From assembly GCA_046732465.1 (NCBI GenBank), contig JBKPND010000100.1, forward strand, positions 1 to 28,500: DNA of 28,500 nt. Direction: 5' to 3'. The DNA comes from DASUPK01 sp046732465 (GTDB taxonomy: Bacteria; Actinomycetota; Thermoleophilia; Solirubrobacterales; 70-9). The notes below the pieces were generated by a model, which saw only the letters and a list, made by a program, of their open reading frames with translations, did not search any database and was not told the DNA's origin. Of this stretch, positions 24,467 to 28,500 are shown piece after piece (the stretch's first letter is position 1; the number at the start of each line of letters is the position of its first letter). Position numbers and translations under genes: made by a program.

Positions 24467-24904
24467 ATGAAGGGCAGCATCAACGCGCTCGACTGCCTCG
24501 CAATCGCCCTGATCGCGCTGGCGATCGCCGCGGGCTGCGGCGGCAGCGGCTCGGACACCGTCGAGCAGCAGACGGCGACCGCCGGCGCGCCGGAGGAGCC
24601 GAACCCCGCGCAGCCGCTTTCGCCGGCTGAGGCGCACGGCCGCGATCTCTTCGTCCAGCACTGCGGCGCCTGCCACACCTTCGACGCGGCCGGGACCGTG
24701 GGTCAGATCGGGCCCAACCTCGAGGACATCGCCGTGACCGAGGGGGACGTCCTGCACGCGATCAGGACCGGCGGCGGGCGCCACGCCAAGGGCCAGGAGA
24801 CGGGGCCGAGCGGCAACATGCCGCGCAATCTGGTCACGGGGAAGGACGCCCAGGACGTCGCGGCGTTCGTGGCCGCCAACGCAAGCGGCAGCTCGACCCC
24901 CTAG
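24467..24904 (+). CDS. lipoprotein monohaem cytochrome c
   Basis: A 145-residue electron carrier. Lipoprotein signal: hydrophobic residues 8-22 ending LAIAAGC, with lipidated Cys24. A Gly/Ser/Pro linker precedes a small class I cytochrome c domain: haem-binding CGACH (66-70), IGPNLEDI, and Met118 in GNMPRNL as the likely sixth ligand. It should sit on the outer face of the membrane and pass electrons to a terminal oxidase or similar. The neighbouring redox genes (ETF, ETF-QO) lie about 700 bases away on the other strand. Start chosen at ATG 24467; a GTG one codon earlier is also possible. Confidence 0.87.
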   Translation: MKGSINALDCLAIALIALAIAAGCGGSGSDTVEQQTATAGAPEEPNPAQPLSPAEAHGRDLFVQHCGACHTFDAAGTVGQIGPNLEDIAVTEGDVLHAIRTGGGRHAKGQETGPSGNMPRNLVTGKDAQDVAAFVAANASGSSTP

Positions 24905-24937
24905 CGCGGCAAACAGCGCCGTGCGAAGCTCGCCGGT

Positions 24938-25600
24938 ATGGCGGAGTCTCTCCGGGAAATCGATCAGGACTCCTTCGCCGAGCTCGTCGAGCCGTACCGC
25001 CGCGAGCTCCACGCCCACTGCTACCGGATGCTGGGCTCGGTCCACGACGCGGACGATGCGCTGCAGGAAGCGCTGTTGGGAGCGTGGAAGGGGCTGTCGG
25101 GATTCGAGGGCCGCAGCTCCCTCCGCTCCTGGCTCTACAGCATCGCCACCAACGCCTCCCTCCGCATCCTCGAGGGGCGCAAGAGGCGTGAGCTACCGGG
25201 TGGAACCGGTAACAGGGACGACCCGCGCGCCCCCCTCGCCGAGGCGCTGGCCGAGTCGGTCTGGATCGAGCCCTATCCGGACGAGCTCGTGCGCTACGAG
25301 GACCGCGAGGGGGTCGAGCTCGCCTACATCGCCGCCCTTCAGCTCCTGCCACCCAACCAGCGCGCCGTCCTGATCCTGTGCGAGGTGCTCGGCTTCAGCG
25401 CGCAGGAGGACGCCGAGATCCTCATGCTGCTGGAGCACGACCTAGCCGACGAGCTGCGGCTGATGGTCTACCCGGTGGTGCTCGGAGCGGGCCAGCGCCT
25501 CTTCAGCGAGACCAGCGACATGAAGTCCATGGACCTCGTCGGCGCCCGGGGTGGAGACGACATCGCCTTCCTCACCTACGAGGCCGTCCGAGGCGCCTAG
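24938..25600 (+). pseudogene. chimera: truncated ECF sigma factor fused to C-terminus of a RibD/DHFR-like reductase
   Basis: One open frame of 220 codons made of two unrelated parts. Residues 1-160 match SigX5-like ECF sigma factors: region 2 (FAELVEPYRRELHAHCYRML, then DADDALQEALLGAWKGL) and the start of region 4 (LLPPNQRAVLILCEVLGFSA). The helix-turn-helix that should follow is missing. From about residue 163 the sequence is MLLEHDLADELRLMVYPVVL, then GAGQRLF and AFLTYEAVR, the last strand region of RibD C-terminal/dihydrofolate-reductase-like proteins. Junction near 25415-25427. It most simply reflects a deletion that joined two neighbouring genes; an assembly join is also possible. It lacks DNA-recognition and NADPH-binding parts, so function is doubtful. 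Confidence 0.75.
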
Positions 25601-25604
25601 CGGC

Positions 25605-27302
25605 CTAGACCTCGGTGTAGAGCGGGCCGTCGCCGCCCTCGGGCAGCGTCAGCCGGCCGCCCTTGGCGGTGATCGCGCCGCACTGCACGCAGTTGGACGG
25701 CGTCACGTGGACGTCGACGGTCTCCGAGCCCGACTCGAGCTGCTCCTCGGGAATCTCGTAGACCTGCGCCGGGCACATCGAAACCCAGGTCTGCGCGAGC
25801 TCGCGCGGCACTCTCTCCTGGATCCGGATGTGGTTGGGCGCGTCGTCGCGGGTGGCGTTGCCCGAGAGGAAGACGGAGTTGAGCTTGTCGAAGATGTACT
25901 TGTTGTCGGGCTTCGGGTACTTCTTGGCCGCGCCCTCGACGTCGACCGGCACCTCGGCGTCGGGCTCGTTCTTCCAGTGCCCGCCGGGGAACGCCCCCTT
26001 GGTGGCGACCATCAGGCTTCCCATGATCCCGCCGAAGATCAGGCCCTTCGAGAGCGGCTGGCGCATGTTCCGCGACTGCCAGAGGTCCTTCTCGATCAGG
26101 GACCCCTTCACCTTGCGCTCGTAGTTCTCGAAGTTGACCGAGTCCTCCTTGAGGGACTCGACGATCGCCTCGGCCGCGTACATGCCGGCGTGCATCGCGT
26201 AGTGGATGCCCTTCAGCGTCGGGACGTTGACCATGCCTGCGGCGTCGCCGGCGATCACCATGCCCGGGCTGGAGAGCCGCTTCGGCATCGACCAGTAGCC
26301 GCCGGAGGGGATCGTCTTCGCGCCCCAGGCGACCCGCTTGCCGCCCTCGAGGATCTTCTTGACGAACGGATGGGTCTTCAGCTCCTGGAGGGCGTCGTGG
26401 GTCGAGAACGTGGCGTCGCTCGTGTCGAGCCCTACGACCAGCCCGATGGCGACCTTGTCCTCGCCCATCGGGTAGATGAAGCTGCCGCCGGCCTCCTTGT
26501 ACTTGGGCCGCCAGCGAAGCGGCCAGCCCAGGGTGTGGATCACGCGGTCGAGCGGCTTCTCGACCTCCCAGACCTCCTTGACGCCGAGCTCCCAGCGCTG
26601 CGGGTCGGGGCCCTGCAGATCGAAGTAGTCGAGGGCTGCGCCGGTCAGGTGGCCGAGTGTGCCCTCGGCCAGCACGGTCGCCTTCGCGACCAGGTCGGAG
26701 CCGGGCTCGAAGTTGGAGAGCTCCTCCCCGTCCTTGCCCCGCCCCTTGTCACCGGAGCGGACGCCGCGGACGATCCGATCCTCGACCAGGAGCTTGTCGG
26801 CCGCGGTCTCGCTGAGGATGTAGACGCCCGCTTCCTCGGCCTTCTCGCCCAGGAAGCGGCCCAGCCTGGCGATCGAAGTGACGTAGTTGCCGTGGTTGCG
26901 GAAGTTCGGCGGCATCGGCTTGAGCGGCACCGCCACCTTCGAGGTCAGGAAGTAGACAGCGTCCTTGGTGACCTCCTGATAGACCGGCCAGTCGGAGGGG
27001 TCGAGGTCCGGGAAGAGCTCCCGCATCGCCGAGGGCTTCATGTTCGCCCCGGAGAGCAGGTGCGCCCCGGTCGTCTTGCCCTTCTCGACTACGGCCACCG
27101 GGACTTCGCCGAGCTTCTCGGTCAGCTCCGGCTCGTCCTCCAGCAGCTGCATCAGCTTGATCGCGCAGGCGAGCCCGGCGGGCCCGCCACCCACGATCGC
27201 CACGCCGACCTCGATGCGCTCGTCCTCGGGGTCGGTGATCCCCGTGATGAACTCCTCCGCCGGCTTTACAGGCGGCGGGTACTCCAGCGGCTCGACAGCC
27301 AT
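25605..27302 (-). CDS. electron transfer flavoprotein:quinone oxidoreductase (ETF-QO)
   Basis: A 565-residue FAD/Fe-S membrane-associated enzyme that takes electrons from EtfAB and passes them to the quinone pool. FAD-binding VGVAIVGGGPAGLACAIKL (33-51), VVEKGKTTGAHLLSGA, and GMVIAGDAAGMVNVPTLKG are typical. The C-terminal ferredoxin-like part has CPAQVYE (Cys510) and NCVQCGAITAKG (Cys538, Cys541); the fourth cluster ligand of the mitochondrial and bacterial type enzymes (C-x2-C-x2-C) is Ile544. Located just after etfB-etfA on the same strand, separated by a palindromic element. Start ATG 27302 directly follows CTAG. Confidence 0.93.
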   Translation of the reverse strand: MAVEPLEYPPPVKPAEEFITGITDPEDERIEVGVAIVGGGPAGLACAIKLMQLLEDEPELTEKLGEVPVAVVEKGKTTGAHLLSGANMKPSAMRELFPDLDPSDWPVYQEVTKDAVYFLTSKVAVPLKPMPPNFRNHGNYVTSIARLGRFLGEKAEEAGVYILSETAADKLLVEDRIVRGVRSGDKGRGKDGEELSNFEPGSDLVAKATVLAEGTLGHLTGAALDYFDLQGPDPQRWELGVKEVWEVEKPLDRVIHTLGWPLRWRPKYKEAGGSFIYPMGEDKVAIGLVVGLDTSDATFSTHDALQELKTHPFVKKILEGGKRVAWGAKTIPSGGYWSMPKRLSSPGMVIAGDAAGMVNVPTLKGIHYAMHAGMYAAEAIVESLKEDSVNFENYERKVKGSLIEKDLWQSRNMRQPLSKGLIFGGIMGSLMVATKGAFPGGHWKNEPDAEVPVDVEGAAKKYPKPDNKYIFDKLNSVFLSGNATRDDAPNHIRIQERVPRELAQTWVSMCPAQVYEIPEEQLESGSETVDVHVTPSNCVQCGAITAKGGRLTLPEGGDGPLYTEV

Positions 27303-27473
27303 CTAGATGCCTGGCCTTTCCGTCAAGTGCGCGCGGGGGCGCGTGCGGGCAAGCAGATCGGTGGACGCAGGGCGCAGCCCTTGCTGGTGGCAAGGGCAAG
27401 CCCGAGGACACCGAGATGCGCCGCCCGCACGCGTCATCCGCGCGTGCTTGATGGGGAGGCCGGGCATCTCTAG
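27303..27473. mobile_element. 171-bp near-palindromic MITE-like element with CTAG flanks
   Basis: The whole gap between etfA and ETF-QO is an imperfect palindrome centred at 27387. The outer arms start CTAGATGCCTGGCCTTTCC (left) and, on the complement of the right end, CTAGAGATGCCCGGCCTCCC; pairing continues through TCAAG, CGCGCGG, CGCGTGCGGGC and GGTG to an inner perfect stem CCCTTGC-TGGTG-GCAAGGG (27378-27396). CTAG occurs at both ends (27303-27306, 27470-27473). Deleting one CTAG plus the element gives TAG directly followed by ATG between etfA and ETF-QO, the same junction as between etfB and etfA. This fits insertion of a non-autonomous element with 4-bp target duplication. The transcribed RNA would fold into a long hairpin. 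Confidence 0.65.
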
Positions 27474-28441
27474 CCCTTCTTGGCCTTGATCGCCTCGGTC
27501 AGCTTGGGGACGATCTTGTGCAGGTCGCCCACCACGCCGAGGTCTGAGAACTCGAAGATCGGTGCGTTCTGGTCCTTGTTGATCGCCAGGATGTTCTCCG
27601 AGTTCTGCATGCCGACCTTGTGCTGGATCGCGCCGGAGATGCCGAGCGCCAGGTACAGGTTCGGCGCGACCGTCTTGCCGGTCTGGCCGATCTGCGCGGC
27701 GTAGGGGTACCAGCCCGCGTCCACAACCGCACGGGTCGCCGCCACGGCGCCGCCCATCGACTTGGCCAGATCCTCGGCGAGCTCGAAGTTCTCGGCCTTG
27801 CCGAGACCGCGACCTCCGCCGACCAGGATGTCGGCGCCCTCGATGTCGACGTCCTCGCCGCGCTGCTCGCCGCGGGTCACCATCTTGGCCTTGGTCGACC
27901 ACTCCGAGAGCTCGACCTGCACGTCCTCCACCTCGGCGGTGCCGTCGCCCTCCTTCTCGTCGAAGGCGTTGAGGCGGCCGATGATGATCCCGGGCACCTC
28001 GACGTAGCCGACGTCGGCGATCTGGGAGTCCTGGAGGATCGGCCGCTCGGCGACGAGCTTGCCGTCCTGGACGTTCACCTGGGTGACCTCCATCGTCACT
28101 CCGGCGTTCAGTCGCGCCGTCAGGCCAGCGCCGATCTCGAAACCGAGCAGGCCGCCGCCGAAGAGCGCGTAGTCGAAGTCGTTGTCCTGCATGACCTTCG
28201 CCATCACGTCCACGATCGGCTGCGCCAGGCCCTCGGGGGCCTCCTTGGCGCGGTAGACCTTGGTCACGCCGTACTTGCCGAGGCCGGCGGCTGCGTCATC
28301 GGAGACGTCGGCCACCACGACCGCGGCCGCCTCGGTACCCAGCTCGCCGGCCAGCTTCGAGGCCTCGGAGAGGGCGCCGAGGGAGTTCTTGTTGAAGTTG
28401 CCCTCGTCGTCGTGGAGGGCGTAAACGAGAATTCCCGCCAT
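27470..28441 (-). CDS. etfA: electron transfer flavoprotein alpha subunit
   Basis: A 323-residue FAD-binding subunit of ETF, which collects electrons from acyl-CoA and other dehydrogenases. The N-terminal domain begins MAGILVYALHDDEGNFNKNS. The C-terminal FAD domain contains ADILVGGGRGLGKAENFELA, GAVAATRAVVDAGWYP, YAAQIGQTGKTVAPNLYLAL, GISGAIQHKVGMQNSENILA, and FEFSDLGVVGDLHKIVPKL, all strongly conserved in EtfA. It starts immediately after the etfB stop (TAG then ATG). Probably one operon etfB-etfA-ETF-QO for fatty-acid or amino-acid oxidation. Confidence 0.95.
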   Translation of the reverse strand: MAGILVYALHDDEGNFNKNSLGALSEASKLAGELGTEAAAVVVADVSDDAAAGLGKYGVTKVYRAKEAPEGLAQPIVDVMAKVMQDNDFDYALFGGGLLGFEIGAGLTARLNAGVTMEVTQVNVQDGKLVAERPILQDSQIADVGYVEVPGIIIGRLNAFDEKEGDGTAEVEDVQVELSEWSTKAKMVTRGEQRGEDVDIEGADILVGGGRGLGKAENFELAEDLAKSMGGAVAATRAVVDAGWYPYAAQIGQTGKTVAPNLYLALGISGAIQHKVGMQNSENILAINKDQNAPIFEFSDLGVVGDLHKIVPKLTEAIKAKKG

Positions 28442-28500
28442 CTAGATCAGCTTCCTTTCCTCGAGCCAGGCGACGATCTTCTCGACCGTCTCGTTCGTGT
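28442..28500 (-). CDS. etfB: electron transfer flavoprotein beta subunit, C-terminal end only
   Basis: The last 18 residues of an upstream gene, reading TNETVEKIVAWLEERKLI then TAG. The TAG directly abuts the etfA ATG. The amphipathic final helix ending in W-L-x-x-x-x-L-I is consistent with EtfB C-termini, and etfB normally precedes etfA, but the piece is too short for proof by sequence alone. Confidence 0.65.
   Translation of the reverse strand, partial: TNETVEKIVAWLEERKLI

Noticed and set aside
25551..27473. 640-codon open frame opposite ETF-QO
   Set aside because: No recognisable domain and biased composition; ETF-QO on the other strand is unambiguous.
27303..27473. Small gene on either strand in the palindrome (MPGL…KxAR)
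   Set aside because: Both strands give similar peptides only because the DNA is an inverted repeat; no RBS or protein-like composition.

Overview
High-GC, gene-dense bacterial DNA, most likely from an actinobacterium close to Thermoleophilia/Solirubrobacterales. This placement is inferred from base composition, from the gene order rpmE–DUF1385–prfA–prmC–tsaC … wecA–atpI–atpB (in Mycobacterium tuberculosis rpmE, prfA, prmC, sua5, wecA, an atpI-like gene and atpB also lie together), and from a low-complexity 'NAAVTTNKIADGAVTTPKLA'-type secreted protein of a kind common in that class. It is not proven. Stop-codon use is striking: by my count about half of the genes end in TAG and only glyA ends in TAA.

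Layout. 1-726: 5' part of atpB and an atpI-like gene. 1027-3071: secreted repeat protein, divergent from an anti-sigma/ECF sigma pair. 3013-9267: glycan cluster on the minus strand (wecA-like transferase, asparagine synthetase, secreted DUF3089 hydrolase, sugar-phosphate transferase, DUF354 protein). 9277-10557: glyA. 10588-13062: plus-strand unit of an R2-like ligand-binding oxidase, its likely TetR regulator and two SnoaL-like proteins, behind a promoter with a palindromic operator between -35 and -10. 13059-17951: translation operon rpmE–DUF1385–prfA–prmC–tsaC on the minus strand, interrupted by a plus-strand AbiEi/DUF559-type nuclease pseudogene framed by two palindromic repeats. 18029-20371: second SnoaL cluster with an alpha/beta hydrolase and an ICMT-like methyltransferase, behind two tandem operators. 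20389-25600: secreted sulfatase, convergent response regulator and histidine kinase, lipoprotein cytochrome c, and a chimeric sigma factor/RibD remnant. 25605-28500: ETF:quinone oxidoreductase, etfA and the end of etfB on the minus strand, with a 171-bp near-palindrome between etfA and the oxidoreductase gene.

Main points of interest. (1) prfA, encoding release factor 1 (the factor that reads UAG), carries a single in-frame UAG at codon 129 where a Tyr codon is expected; both halves are otherwise intact and in the same frame. This could be autoregulation by readthrough, a split gene, a lesion or a sequencing error. (2) The DUF559-type nuclease gene begins and ends inside two copies of a 45-bp palindromic repeat and sits in an otherwise conserved operon, like a minimal repeat-bounded selfish gene. 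(3) The 171-bp palindrome between etfA and ETF-QO is flanked by CTAG on both sides; removing it restores the same TAGATG junction seen between etfB and etfA, so it looks like a MITE-type insertion. (4) A deletion-type fusion joins an ECF sigma factor to the tail of a RibD/DHFR-like enzyme.
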